Notes under the pieces: generated by a model
Seen by the model: only the letters and a program-made list of their open reading frames with translations
Database searches by the model: none
Told to the model about the DNA's origin: nothing
Position numbers and translations under genes: made by a program
In this document: one piece after another, positions 27,701-39,822 of the stretch
How positions within the stretch are numbered: the stretch's first letter is position 1
Layout of the letters: each line of letters begins with the position of its first letter
Assembly (NCBI GenBank): GCA_904063045.1
Contig: CAJFCJ010000009.1
Span: 2,480,968-2,544,967 of the forward strand
Direction of reading: 5' to 3'
DNA from: Dimorphilus gyrociliatus
Lineage: Eukaryota; Annelida; Polychaeta; Dinophilidae
Length of the DNA: 64,000 bases

Positions 27701-30532
27701 TATTATTTTTTAGTTTCCTTCATTTTGTGTTTTTATTATCAAAATTTTCTTTTTTCTTTCAATATTATTATTTAGATTCGAAACAAGCAGAAGAGATGGT
27801 ACCAGTTAAAGGATAAGAAAGGGATGATAAGGGCTAAAGGAGGAATTCTTTTGGAATTCGATTTTGTCTTTAATCACGTAAGAGTTGTCAAAAAGTATAT
27901 TGAGAGAAAGAAATTAAAGATTGGCGGAAGTCTCTTACTCTTTAGAATTTTTTTTTCTTTATTTCAGTTATCTATTATATATACATTTTCTCTTTTTGTA
28001 TATCTATATTGTCTGTCTAGATGATCTGTGGAATTATTAATTTTTTACCTCTTTTAAGCTACTTATCATTTTTCACTTATTTTTTCATTTCTTTTAGTTT
28101 AAGGCAGCCATAAGAACGTTTAATCCAAGAGAAGATAAATATATGCAACCTGAACCGAAGTTCAAATTATCGGTTTTAAAAAGGAATATTGATAGAGTAT
28201 CGAAATTGGGCGAAGCTGCTGTAGAATCTGGAAAATTCATCCAGAGTTGCTTCAGTTGGGAATCAAGACTTCGCAGTGCTAGTGCTTTCGCTATCTTCCT
28301 TATTATTGTCTGGAATTTTGAATTATATATGTTACCAATAACACTCCTCATAGTCTTTTTAAAGAACCTACTTGTTGTCCACATAGTAGGCAATCTCATG
28401 AAGGACAAAGACGACGACGTGAGTAATTTATTGCATTCTCTTTAGAGAATTTACTTTCTAAAGAGGTTGTCTATTATTCTATTCTTTTTTTAAAAAAAAA
28501 ACATTTCAATTGATTACAAATAGGAATACGTAGACGAAGAAGACGATGAAGATGAAGATGACAAAGAAAAGGTAAGAGAACTAAAGGAAAATCTTTACGT
28601 AATATTAATTAATAAAGTATAATTTATATATATATATATATACATATAAATTTATAATATACTATATACATTATATATATACAGTATATTATTAATAATA
28701 CTAATACGTTTACTATATTAAAATTGTTTGCAATTTTCTCTTCCAATCCGCAAATAAAAACGCAAATTAACGTTACAGAAGGTAAAAAAATATAAATGGA
28801 AATGGGATAATTTCTTTTTCTTTGCAACTATTGAAATCTCTTATCTAAAGCATAGTGCGCTATATAACTTAAAAATTATTCTCTATATAATTTATATGTC
28901 TTTATTATGAAATCCTTTCAATATATATATATATAAATTTTATATATAGAGTATATACTGTATATAGAGTGTGTTGTACGTCTGTGGTCACTAAACGAAA
29001 GTAGATAAAAATAATTCATAGGCCTAGAATTATTATATTAATATTTTAATATTTATATTACAGAAGTAATTTTGTTAAAATTACAGAAATTATTCTCCTA
29101 TAAAGAGAATTTTATTAATAAAAAATGACATCAAGTGAATGATGGATACATCTAAAATTTTATATATAATATCTATAGTTTACCTATCACAATTGGTTAG
29201 TCTTATCAAATCTAATAATATTATCATTCTACCATCTCTGGTAGGATGCTAAGGACTATCTATCTGTATGTTCATATTTTACGAATGTTAATAATTTTCT
29301 TAGCCATTTATAATAGTTATGATGACCACTTTACGCAATATATCTGTATGTTTATATATATACATATATTCCCAAGGATAAGGATTAAGAGAATTCTACT
29401 GTATCTTATAATCATAGTAAAATATAGTATAGTTTGGATTTATTAATATACTTAAAATTAGTTATATTTATATTAGATCGTCTCTTTTGTTTAAATCTTT
29501 AATTGATACGTTTTTCTACCTAGAAATCTAAACCAAAGCAGGTAAAATGAGAGGAAAGCATGATTTATTTCTCTTCTTCTTCTCTTTCTAATTAAAAAAA
29601 TTTTCTATGGAAAATTAATTGCTATACGGGGTTTTGAATAAAAATCATTTTTAATTATTATTCTCTACCGGAAGTTGGAGAGTTTTTTTCTTTTTTTATG
29701 CTTTGACTTCAAAAAATGAATTAAAAAGTAATTTGAGAGAAGGGAACTGATGATGGTGATGATGATTATGAGGAGGAGGAGGAGTTAGATAGAATTTATA
29801 TCTTTATTCCATTTTATACATATATATATATATTAGCATATATACATTCATTATATTTGGATAAAGGAAAATCTACTATGAATTTAGAGTATTAAAAAGA
29901 ATATCTGTATATATTTAATAGGAAGAAAAGAAATCATTTAAAGATAAAATTCAACAAGTTCAAGAGATATGTTTGCAAGTGCAAGAGGGTATGGATATGG
30001 CCGCATCCATGGGAGAAAGAGTAAAGAAGTACGTTATTTAATACGAAGGCAAAACTGTTTGCTACAGTTTAGCTCTTTCGCGACTCCAACAAAAGATATA
30101 ATTAAATTTCCCCTCTCCTTTATCATTTCAAACAGTACGTTTAATTGGACTGTTCCTTGGTTATCTTGGTTGGCTATCGTTGTACTGACGATTGGTACTG
30201 CTGTACTTTACCTTGTGCCTGTAAGATACCTAATTATGGCCTGGGGTAAATAACAATAGCTAATCTTTTATATTTATTACACGTATCTGATAAACGTTCT
30301 ATCGAAATTCAGGAATCAATAAATTCACTAAGAAACTACGTGCTCCCAATGCAATACCAAATAATGAATTAATGGATTATCTATCGAGAGTGCCTTCCGA
30401 CAAAGAATTGGTATATTAATATAAATATTTCATTAATTGTCTATACTTTATTTGTTTATTTTCCAATAGATAATGTACAGAGAACTTCGCCCTGATCCTT
30501 CGATTGGCACTTTGAAGAAGAAGAAAGCATAA
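20110..30532 (+). CDS. MCTP: Multiple C2 and transmembrane domain protein (MCTP)
   Basis: MCTPs are ER or vesicle membrane proteins with three Ca2+-binding C2 domains and a C-terminal double membrane segment; in flies the protein stabilises synaptic release. The exons 20110-20586, 23383-23482, 23552-23777, 23853-23973, 26002-26548, 26627-26768, 26842-26944, one of two 102-nt exons, 28097-28418, 28524-28571, 29932-30028, 30136-30245, 30313-30410 and 30470-30532 sum to 2556 nt, 851 residues. C2A has [10 protein letters not shown] with LDYDRG. C2B has [11 protein letters not shown] with [14 protein letters not shown]2C has [10 protein letters not shown] with [13 protein letters not shown], so its last acidic position is altered. 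Membrane segments are [20 protein letters not shown] and [19 protein letters not shown], then [11 protein letters not shown]. It resembles vertebrate MCTP1 and MCTP2 equally, so no paralogue number is given. Confidence 0.93.
20718..20780. repeat. GC-rich nested inverted repeat (hairpin)
   Basis: Two nested perfect inverted repeats. The outer arms TTCGACGCCGG (20718-20728) and CCGGCGTCGAA (20770-20780) enclose inner arms TTTTACTCTG (20738-20747) and CAGAGTAAAA (20753-20762) around a 5-bp loop. It is GC-rich in an AT-rich setting and ends about 50 bp before the start codon of the second first exon of MCTP. Function unknown. Confidence 0.8.
20829..21161 (+). CDS. MCTP: Alternative first coding exon of MCTP (1B)
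   Basis: Open from ATG 20829 (second ATG 20841) to a donor CAG|GTAATA at 21161, in phase 0, exactly as exon 1A ends (ATG|GTAAGT at 20586). Either can join GATGCC at 23383. Joined to the rest it gives 803 residues. It is rich in Ser, Thr, Arg and Pro ([15 protein letters not shown]), with an acidic-Gly end ([16 protein letters not shown]). Base composition is higher in GC than its surroundings. No known domain; N-terminal variation is common in MCTPs. Use as a separate first exon is inferred. Confidence 0.65.
21162..23382 (+). other. Large MCTP intron with purine tract
   Basis: A 2.2-kb intron, long for this genome. At 21391-21530 one strand is almost all purine: runs of A, GA and a G-rich core (ACGGGGGGAGGGGGCGAGG near 21445). 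The open frames read across its complement are artefacts of low complexity. The rest is AT-rich with TATATA stretches; no other exon was recognised. Confidence 0.55.
24100..24123 (+). CDS. MCTP: Candidate 24-nt microexon of MCTP
   Basis: Flanked by TATCAG and GTAAAC, phase 0 at both ends, encoding IMACQTNK. It lies between the exon ending at 23973 and the one starting at 26002, both also phase 0, so it could be included or skipped in the linker between C2A and C2B. Supported by splice signals only. Confidence 0.35.
24676..24708. repeat. (TA)n microsatellite
   Basis: Pure TA tract within the 2-kb MCTP intron; a similar one lies at about 24343-24372. Confidence 0.8.
25387..25545 (+). CDS. MCTP: Internal alternative first exon of MCTP
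   Basis: ATG at 25387 opens [18 protein letters not shown] and runs 53 codons to AAG|GTTTCG at 25545, phase 0, which matches the phase-0 acceptor at 26002. The product (596 residues when joined) would lack C2A and keep C2B, C2C and the membrane segments. The 2 kb upstream, with a GC-richer patch at 25145-25330, would hold its own promoter. Inferred from open frame, phase and position. Confidence 0.55.
27254..27355 (+). CDS. MCTP: MCTP exon, copy A of a likely mutually exclusive pair
   Basis: 34 codons, phase 0/0, flanked by TGTACAG and GTAAGA. Encodes the end of C2C ([16 protein letters not shown], then LEMDVIYNN), matching the Y-x-L-K-N/D-K-x-L ... G-x-I-x-L-E-x-D-V-I-x-N pattern of MCTPs. 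It is the closer of the two copies to vertebrate proteins. Confidence 0.8.
27776..27877 (+). CDS. MCTP: MCTP exon, copy B of a likely mutually exclusive pair
   Basis: Also 34 codons and phase 0/0, flanked by TTATTTAG and GTAAGA. Encodes [18 protein letters not shown], then LEFDFVFNH; 15 of 34 residues equal copy A. Equal length, equal phase and 420 bp spacing point to tandem exon duplication. Including both would add 34 residues in frame, so exclusivity is inferred from homology, not from a frame conflict. Confidence 0.75.
29524..29541 (+). CDS. MCTP: Candidate 18-nt microexon of MCTP
   Basis: Bounded by CTACCTAG and GTAAAA, phase 0 on both sides, encoding KSKPKQ. It sits in the long intron between the acidic exon ending KEK (28571) and EEKKSFKDK (29932), inside the charged cytosolic loop between the two membrane segments. 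Splice-signal evidence only. Confidence 0.4.
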
Positions 30533-30976
30533 AATGTAAAAGAAGGAAATTGCAAGATAAAAAATGATGATGAAAGAGAAAAATTATAAGAATAAGAAGA
30601 TAGATAGGTTGAATTAGAAAGTTGAAGATTTCTTCTAAAAAAAAGCATCCTCCTCTATCTTTTTTCCTTTAATATTACTATTAAAATATTGTATAAAACT
30701 TTTAACACTTTTAATATTCTATAACAATAACCTTTTATGACCTTAGTTAATGGGTCAAAGAAATTTTTACTTGGTCCGGTAGTGCACAAAATCTATTCTA
30801 AACATATTAATCTTAATTATATTATAAAGGAAAAATAAGAAAATAGTAAATGAGATTAATTTAACTTTCTTTTTTTTAATTACTGTGCCATGTTTTCGAT
30901 TGTTTTGACTTTTAAATTGGAAAAAGGAGCAAATCATTCTCTTGCTTTTTTTTCAAAGATCTGCAGACGAATAGTT

Positions 30977-31036
30977 TATGTGTGTGTCTGTGTGTGTGTG
31001 TGTGTGTGTGTAAGTGTGTATGTATGTGTGTATGTA
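30977..31036. repeat. (TG)n microsatellite
   Basis: Largely TG dinucleotides (purest about 30979-31011), then degenerate TGTATG units. Confidence 0.85.
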
Positions 31037-31746
31037 TCTGCTATATATATAGTATACAAGTATACTTATGTATATACATTGTATATTCTGTATATCCTTG
31101 TATACGTCATAATGGGGCTCAGTCGTGCAGATTAAAATACTATGGCTATTTCGTTTAATGTTTCATTATAAACTATGCAATGAGAACATTACAGTGCGTT
31201 ATAGTTTGTATATGAGAAAAGAAAAAAAATATGTTAATCTTTAAAAAATATATATAAATAACTTAAATGTATATACACCATTACTTATTTTTAAAATACA
31301 TGCAGATATCTTATTTTATAATCATTCTAAATATAAAATAATAATTGCAAATAGGCCTAAATTTTTTATTTTTTTTCTGTGTTATTCCTCCTCATTTTTC
31401 TAACAAAACTATATAGGAAAAAAACCACATTGTCGCCCTTGGCGGGTTGAAATAAAAATAAGATAAAAAAGAATTCCCAATAGAATAATGATGCATCAAT
31501 ATAAAATATATTGTGACCTAAATTCCATATTAATATTAATTATATATTCATACATGTTCCGATTATATATATATATAATAAACTATACACGCTGATAGAT
31601 TTATATATTTAATACATTGTTAGTAAACATTAATGATATCAACATGATTAAATATTTAGTATAGAAAATGGTCTATACAGTTTAATTAGTCATATAAATG
31701 TTCAAAAAAAAGGTAGGTAAGTAACTTTATCATAGAAGATTTATTT

Positions 31747-31750
<4 letters not shown>

Positions 31751-31798
<48 letters not shown>
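31751..31798. repeat. (CT)n microsatellite, 24 uninterrupted units
   Basis: A perfect 48-bp TC/CT tract, the longest uninterrupted dinucleotide repeat in the window. Confidence 0.95.
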
Positions 31799-31801
<3 letters not shown>

Positions 31802-32948
31802 TTCTCTTCCTTTATATCAAAACGCTTCAAACTAATTAATCAATATTTAATCAAGTTGAAAAATAAAGAGAAGAAAATTAAATCTGCAAAAATAAATATA
31901 TTTTCATTAAAAACAAAAGTTCAATCATTCGAAAACAAGTCTTTGAGAGTTGTGTTTTTAAATATTTGTTACTTAATATTACTATAGTTACTATTAACTA
32001 TCTATTTTTATTTAGTAATAATCGAGATTAACATTGCCAATGTGGACAGTATTAACAGCTAATCTCAATATTTGTACATGTAAATTTATTTATTTTATAA
32101 GCCAAACAGTAGAAATAGATTAACTATTAAGCATTGAACAAGATTATCTTGCGTAATCTAAAACCTACTATGAATTTTTATACCATTTCATGAATATAAA
32201 TATATATATAGTTATTGATTAAGCAGTACTAGTAATTTATTAGAATAAAAATAACGGACACTTTTTTATAGCACAAAGAGTTTGAACAAGGAAAATAACA
32301 ATACTTTAATTACTCCTATCATATTGAATTTATTGTAAAACATTAATAGATTTCTCCAAATGTCGAACTATCTTTAATGCAAAATATCTATCTAGTTCAT
32401 TAAATCTTCAAAGTATCGATAGATAAAGTTCCTGTGTCCTTAATATTTTAATGTTAGCTTGTTTGGATAGCAGAGTGAATGCTTGTTTATTTGATTTTTT
32501 TTATTTTTATTTTGTGCTTCATAATTGTATATTTTCATTATTAATGAAGTTAACAGCATCATTCGCATTGTAAATTTAGCAAAGATATTGGTATAGAGTA
32601 AATATTGAAAGTTATTTATTGTTAATGAAATACACTCTATCAATAGATATGTACTCTAATAGAACTGAAGATTATGAATTGAATAAAAACACAATAAAAA
32701 GAAATTATAGAATTAAAATCCCGCTAAAAGAAAGAAGAAAAAAAAAGGTACATGTACACATAAGAAGACGTCAAATACGTATTATAGTAAATATGGGACG
32801 TCTACATACATATACATATGTATATATATATATATAGATATACACACACGTTTTTAGATGATTATTGCAGGTGCAAGGGAAATATCATGTAATAAGATAA
32901 AATAATTTCAATTTCAAGGATTATTTCTTTATTGTTTTGTTAATAGTT

Positions 32949-35900
32949 CTAACGACGTTTTTTGGTTGGAGGACCTGATTCACCATTTGTTCTGTATAGG
33001 AAATAAAAGAATAAATATGCTTATATACAGTATATGTAAATTTGCAGCGTTTATATCTATCTCATATAATAATTAAAGCAATCATGCGAAAACCTAGTTT
33101 GAAGTAATTAAATAATTAGTATGTTAATTATCTTCCTCAAGTCAATTAATTCGTTAAGGGATTTTTTAATTATAAATTATTAAATACATGACGAAATAAA
33201 AGACTTCAAATACTAACGCTCTTTTATAAATACACTTTTGTATAGTAAATAAATACAGTATAAATATACTGTATATTGCATTTTTAGCATATAATATAGT
33301 ATAATATCAATAGATGTTAGTAATTATGTTATTGATATCTTTTTTAAATACAATTCTTCAGTATATAGATTTTTAAAGATTTCATCGCAGAACGTGCTTT
33401 TATAAAATGATACTTAAGCTTGATGCTTGATATTTATGCGAAAATAAGAAAAACTATCAATACCTTCAAAACAAATTAGGAATTTTTTTTACATGTCATA
33501 TTCTATAACTATTTACTTTTGTGATGAAAAACTGTAAAGAGGGTTATAAAATAATTGTAAGACAAATTGCTATGTTTAAACCCTCTTTCATTAGTTTATT
33601 TTTAACTAAATTGTTTTTTTATAATTGAATTATAGAGAATCTTAAATCATAAAAAGTCATTCGGTAATAGAAAAAGAGAGTAAGAAGAAAGACTTTAATT
33701 ATGTTTACTTGTTGTTTTTCTTAATTAAAATCACTTATTTTAGATTTTTAATTAATGAAATAGAAACGTATGAAAATTGATGATTTTAGAGTATGAAAAC
33801 GTTTGATAACAATACAAATTGTTACTTACTCGTCTCTCCAGTTTGGATTAAATTTCTTTTCAATTCCTTGCCAACATTTGTAATATTCATCGTCAACCTT
33901 TTCGCATATTTTAGCACCCCAATCAGTTATTGCCATACTCAAACTCGATTCAAACATAAATGACATTGTACCATCGGCTACTCTCACCGGTTTTAGATCT
34001 TCAGTGGAAGCCTTATTAAAGCACTCAGAATCGGGTCCATGTGGAGTCATCATGCTGTGCAAACTAGCACCACCTGGTAAAAATCCACCTTCTTTGGCCT
34101 CATATTTTCCCAATATCAATCCCATAAATTCACTCATGCAGTTCCTAAAAAGAAAAATATATTGAATGTACCAGACTCCATGCAGTTATAGAAAATTGGT
34201 ATTAGGATTATTAATTCATACCTGTGGTAGTAAGGTGGTCTAAAGGTGTGATCTGCAACTCCCCAACGAGGAGGGAATATGACAAAATCAGCAATAGCAA
34301 CGCCAGGTTTAACACTTTGACAAGTTAAAACAGTAAATATGGAAGGGTCAGCATGATCAAAGGCCACACTATTAATTACCATAAATTTGGACAAGTCGTA
34401 CTTATACGGCGCATAATTACCTTGTTTAGGAAAAAAGACAAATCAATGAAAGAATATATAAACAACTCTAGAATAGATACTATACCATGCCAGGCGACCA
34501 CATCGAAGGGACTGTGATCCTGCAGGGCCTCAAAAAAAGCTCCTTGATATTTACTAATGACCTAAAATCGTTAAGAAAACATTAACAGTCTTATTCAAGT
34601 AATACAAAATCTCATTTTCAAGATCATTTAACTCACTTTATATCCATTAATATCCAAATCTTCATAACAAGCCGTTGGATATTCAAAATCCCTGGGATTA
34701 GCTAACCCATTTGCACCTTATTTAATAAAAAACAAAGCATTACACTACTATATTTACTGTTTTGTCGGTTAGACATCTATTTTTATTTTTCGTTCGTATT
34801 AATTTATTTATTTACCAATTGGGCCTAAGCTTGGTAGTTCAAAGTGAGCGTCAAATACTTCAAGTATGTAACCTCTTGTATTTCCACTAACACTTACGTT
34901 AAATCTAATTCCCATCTGTGTAAAATATAACGATTTAGTAAATATATAGGATTTTTCATTTCTAAATTAGAACCAACTGGAATAACGCAAATTTCATTTG
35001 GATTAACAACGATTTTTCCCATTTCTGTTTTAATATATAAAGATCCTTCTTGCGGAACTGTAAAATAGGGAATATTTTATGTTTATAACTTATTTAATCC
35101 ATTATAAAATAGTTAATTATTTAGTAGATTTCTCACAAAAATGTTAAAGAATATTTATGCGATTATTATTGGATAAAGTTATAATTTACATGTTTATTTA
35201 TCATATCTAATTTTGCTTTGTTTCGATATACTAAATTATATCATGAAGTAGAATCTATACAATTTATACAATCTACAGATGGCGTTAGCTGCTTATTGAC
35301 TATAATTCTTTTTTAGTACAAGTTTACGAAATAAGTTTTGTTCTATTTACCTATTAAAAAGTCTCCGTCAGAATTATAGAAGGCTCTGAAAAGATTCTAT
35401 GGTAATTTTTGTATTTCTATTGATTATTTATAAAATTCTTACTTGTTCGTCATAGAGATATTGCAAGAATACACGTGAATAGCTATTCCATGTCTCGATT
35501 TTGGGTCTCCTGCTCCACAAATAGTTGCTAAACCGTTAACAAAGTCGATCTCCTCTCCCTTCTTGGGGAAATCAAACGGTTTCCAACGTGTCTGAAATAA
35601 GAATTGATCTTATTTTGAGAAGATAATGCATCATGAAACTATTAAGAGACTTTAACTGAATATCTAATTTCATTACTTATCTTTCTACCATCTAATACTA
35701 TATGAGATTCGAATACAGAATCAATTCGATTAGGTTGATTGAATATTCTATTAAATTATTTGAAGGAACATGTTTTTTACCTGAGCAGGATCGGGTACAG
35801 TACTCGAAAAGTCGTTGGACATATTTCCCTGGTCAATTCTACTAAAGGGCTTGTGGCAAACAGCAGGTCTAATTCTGTAAAACCACGTCCTGACATTATA

Positions 35901-36588
35901 GCTTCTTGGGGCGGTAAAAGCAGACCCAGATAATTGTTCGGCATAGAGACCGTAAGGACATATTTGAGGATTATTCTGAAAAAGAAACAAAAGTAAATCT
36001 TCTTGGTATTGACAGTATTTATAAATGTTAAACATTGAATTGATATCAAAATAAAAACAGAAGGCTATTTTTTATATACAGATGCTGCCAGTCGACTTGA
36101 ACCTAACCAATCAATACAACTTTATCAGAAATTATGGATCAAGGTCACCTTTGCATAGCCATACGAGAACGTACCATACCGGCAACACAATGAAATGTGT
36201 ACGTGCCGTTCGTACATGCTAAATGAAGGACACCTGATCTATTAACAACCTTTTTTTATCCCAATTATCAGTCTGATCTTGAATATATTTTTCAAAAGAG
36301 TAAAAATACAAACTTGTCCTTTAGGAAGAGATTCGGGGCATCTTGGATCTTCACTAGCAAATTCTCCACCAAATCCGGTGTTATACTGAAACAATATATT
36401 TGTGTTTTTTTAATATTTTAATTTTAAAACAGTATTTGATAATGAATATAATCTGATGTTTTCAACATCTGCAGCACTTCTCCAGTTAATTGTATTCTCT
36501 TAAATATTTGTTATTACAAAGTGATGTAATACGAAAGAAAATCATTGAAAAATTGTACCTTGAGATTTGAAAATTCTTTCAACGACAT
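32949..36588 (-). CDS. HGD: Homogentisate 1,2-dioxygenase
   Basis: Fe(II) enzyme of tyrosine and phenylalanine breakdown that opens the ring of homogentisate to maleylacetoacetate. From 36588 it starts [10 protein letters not shown], then [74 protein letters not shown] and [19 protein letters not shown]. All catalytic-site pieces are present: [28 protein letters not shown] (iron ligands His and Glu) and [12 protein letters not shown] (iron ligand His). It ends GPPTKKRR. Introns are GT-AG and follow conserved sequence. The last intron (about 33000-33830) is the longest, and an AGATGGCG motif sits in another intron at 35276. Confidence 0.96.
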
Positions 36589-37091
36589 TCTCTTGTACAA
36601 TCAAACCTATTTCGGGATGAAAATAGATCGAATTTTTACGCGTGCAAACGGAAGCAAGTGGAACACTCTAAACGCTGCAAGGGTCTTGTTACGACTGACT
36701 TTGCCTTTGTTTTTTTTTCACTATGTATAAAATCAACTGTAAAATTAAGCACATCATGTGATTTTTGTAATCATATATTATTTAAATTTATCTTTTTAGT
36801 AAATTAACAGTAAAATTTACCAAATTTTTTACTTTATTACGAACTTTTGTCAATATTGTTCCAATTGTTGTAAAATTTAGCAATACTCCAGCAGACGACA
36901 TAGACGGGCTCGTTATCGAAAAACCTTAGAGAATCTGACAAAATGTGCAGGAATAACACACCTCACATTTAACTGTGTGATTGCGGTGTTTTTGAAAATA
37001 CTTAAACAGTTTTAAGGTTTTGGCCATAGATAGGCATTGTTTTTTATTTTTAATCTTTTAAGCTTATTTTTAAACGAGGGATTCAAATAAA
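36589..37091. promoter_or_regulatory. Divergent gap between HGD and Spindly
   Basis: About 500 bp between opposing start codons, expected to hold both promoters and 5' UTRs. No TATA box or clear motif was recognised. A short open frame on the + strand over the first HGD exon is a shadow. Confidence 0.45.
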
Positions 37092-39582
37092 ATGAGTGAA
37101 AACGGCATATCATCAGATATTTCTGAATCAATAGCTGGGTTGCAATCAAATGGGTCGTATGATGATATTTCAAAGCTTCGTCAACAAATAGCTTTACTTG
37201 ATGAAAAGTTAAAAGACAAAAATGAACAATTAGACAAAGCTGGGAAAGTCGGCTTAGAGGTTTGAAAATAATATTACAAATAAATGACAGAAATATAAGT
37301 ATATGTTTACTATTAATTAACAGCTTCTTTCTAGTAATAATAGTCTTCAAAAAACTCTAGAGGATGAATCAACAAGATTTACATCAGAAATTGAGGTTTT
37401 GATATCAAAATATACGTTCTATAGACTTTCTGTCGGCAGCTGAATATATCTTCCCTTTCAGAAACTTTCTCAAGAAAAATTTTCTCTCCAACAATCATTA
37501 GAATGTAGTAAAAGAACTAAAAAGGAATTGGAAACTGAGGTTGAGTCTCTACAAGATCGATTATCATCAAAAGATGTATGTTTTATTTAGCTTTACATAT
37601 ATAATGAGAAAGAGAACTTAATCACATCTGCCTTTATATGTCTATGAAAATAGGAAGAGTTTGCTAACGACTTCGATGATCTGAAGAGAAAACACGCCAT
37701 GGAAATGAATAAAAAGGTTTCATCGTTAGAGAATGAAATTAATGAAGCTGAAAAGAAAAATTCTATACAAACTGAGCAAATAAAAGACTTAAAAAGTACA
37801 TAATCAACTACTTTATATTCTTTTGAAAATAATTAGCATCTGATTGACTAGATCAAGTTAAAGAGTTAACCTTGGAACTACAAGAAAGACGATCTTCGCC
37901 TGTTGGTCGTCTTCAAACCTCTGTTTTAATGGAACAAAACTCAAAACTGAAAGAAGATCTTGTCAGTTTATATTTAAATCGTTTAGATTAAGATAAATAT
38001 TTAATTTTCTCTTTTTCCTTTTTAGTTAATGCAAAATAATCGAATTCACGAATTGGAAAGAAATAAAATGAAAATTGAAGAAGAGCTAAAAGAGGCTATA
38101 CGAAAAGTATCCCGACTGCAAACTGACTTAGGAGATTCTCAGAACGAGACTCTATCGTATAGTCAATACTTGGAGGTAACAGAGAGAGGAATTAGACAGC
38201 TAAATTTACTTTATTTTATTCTCTTCTTTAATTTTAGAAAAGCAGATTAGAGGTTAAAGAACTACGAAGCGAAATGGATGACATAAAACTGCAATATGAC
38301 AAACATAACAAAAAGGGAAATTCTTTATTTGCTGAGGTAAAGTCTCTTTTGTTATTGTAAACATAAAAATACGTATTAATCATTTTTCTATGCTAAAATG
38401 AAGGTTGAAGATAGAAGAATTCAAGCCGAAAAAGAACTACTACAGTTTCGCGTGAAATATGAAAATTTAGCTCGATCTCATAAAATAACATCGGAAACTC
38501 TTGAAAAATTCAAAATGCAACTATCGAATGTTTTGACATTAAATAGCGGAGTAAAGAATTTAGATAAGGAGAGAATGAGAAAATTAGAAAATGAATTGCA
38601 CGAAGCTCATTCGGAAATAACCTCACTGGCACATCAATTAGAGATTACTAACGTAAAATTAGCTGAATCAAAGTCACCTTTTGACGGATTTTCAATGTCA
38701 GGTGCTATAAAGGAAGGAGAATTGAATTTATTGGATTTTACTGAATACTTGAAAAGTTTGATTGAAACAAAAGAGTATGATAACTTTCTTTTCGCTCATT
38801 AAATCATCTTGATCATTAATTTCTTTTTATTTTTCAAGAAAAGAGAAGAAAGAGGTAGAAAAAAAATTGGCTCAGGAAAGAACATTTCGTTTAGCTACGT
38901 CGGATGAATTAGTTCAGACTCAACGTCGATTGTACGAAGCGAAGAGTCATTGCGAAAAATACAAAGGAATGTATTTTGAATTAAGCGTTGAATTGAGGAC
39001 CATCCGGCTTAAGTACGAACCAGGTAAATTAATTAGAAAAAATAATTAATAAGACCTCTTGATTAATTCGTATCCTCTACTAGAAAAAGTGGTTCAAGAG
39101 AGAGAAGAAAAAGAAAAAAGAGAGCAATACTTTGAAGAGAAATTATCGGACGATGAAATATTTGAAGAGCCGAATAATAAAGAAAACAAAGACAAAATTC
39201 GCCCAAAAGAAATAGTAAAGAAACCTGAACCTGAAGTTGAAAATCCAGTTTTAAAAGAAAGAAAAAAAGTTGTTTCCGTTTCGGACAAAGTTCAAGTAAG
39301 AGTCACCTAAAATTTTAACATACCCAATTAAGGATGATAATAAGCTTGTAGTAATTGATTCTAGAGTTTATTTTTGCCAATTTTCTAAATATACAGGTGC
39401 ATAATTACACTCCTGAGCAATCGTTCTCAAGACTGTCGGAAGGAGGAGATGATGAGGAAGAAAGAGTAACTGAAGAGAAAGAAGAGACCTCAAAAAGAAA
39501 AGGTAGAAAGCAATATAAAAAAGTAGTAGATGTAGCAAATTTGTCGTCCACTAGAGAAAATCCAGAATGTAAGACCCAATAA
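37092..39582 (+). CDS. SPDL1: Spindly, kinetochore dynein adaptor
   Basis: Spindly links the RZZ complex at unattached kinetochores to dynein-dynactin in mitosis. The protein is almost wholly coiled coil. Three hallmarks are visible. A CC1 box, AGKVGLELLSSNNSLQ, is split by the first intron (37259/37322) and binds dynein light intermediate chain. The Spindly motif KGNSLFAEVEDRR (about 38318-38412) binds dynactin's pointed end. The C-terminus ends ECKTQ-stop, a CaaX-type box where human Spindly ends CPQQ and is farnesylated. LKYEPEKVV marks the end of the coiled-coil part, before a charged low-complexity tail. About ten short exons; a few small junctions are inferred. Confidence 0.9.
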
Positions 39583-39822
39583 GTTACGTTAATAGACGAA
39601 AAATATGTAAATAAGTACTTTGAAAGTTTCTCAATAGTTCAATATTAATCAATAATCGCTGTTCAAATCGGTCAGGCAATTTAAGCCTATTGATCCAGCT
39701 GAAAAACGCCTCAGTCTAGCTTTTAACGCCGCAGCGTTTGCATTATCATTATAATATATATGACGGAGGATTGGCGTGCGTGCCTATATTATTGATTCCG
39801 CCTATCGTATTGCTAACTTGAG

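Larger units (their letters stand above)
30533..32948. other. Convergent gap between MCTP and HGD
   Basis: About 2.4 kb of AT-rich sequence with TG and CT microsatellites and TATATA tracts. It holds the 3' UTRs of both genes. No conserved coding frame or RNA gene recognised. Confidence 0.5.
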
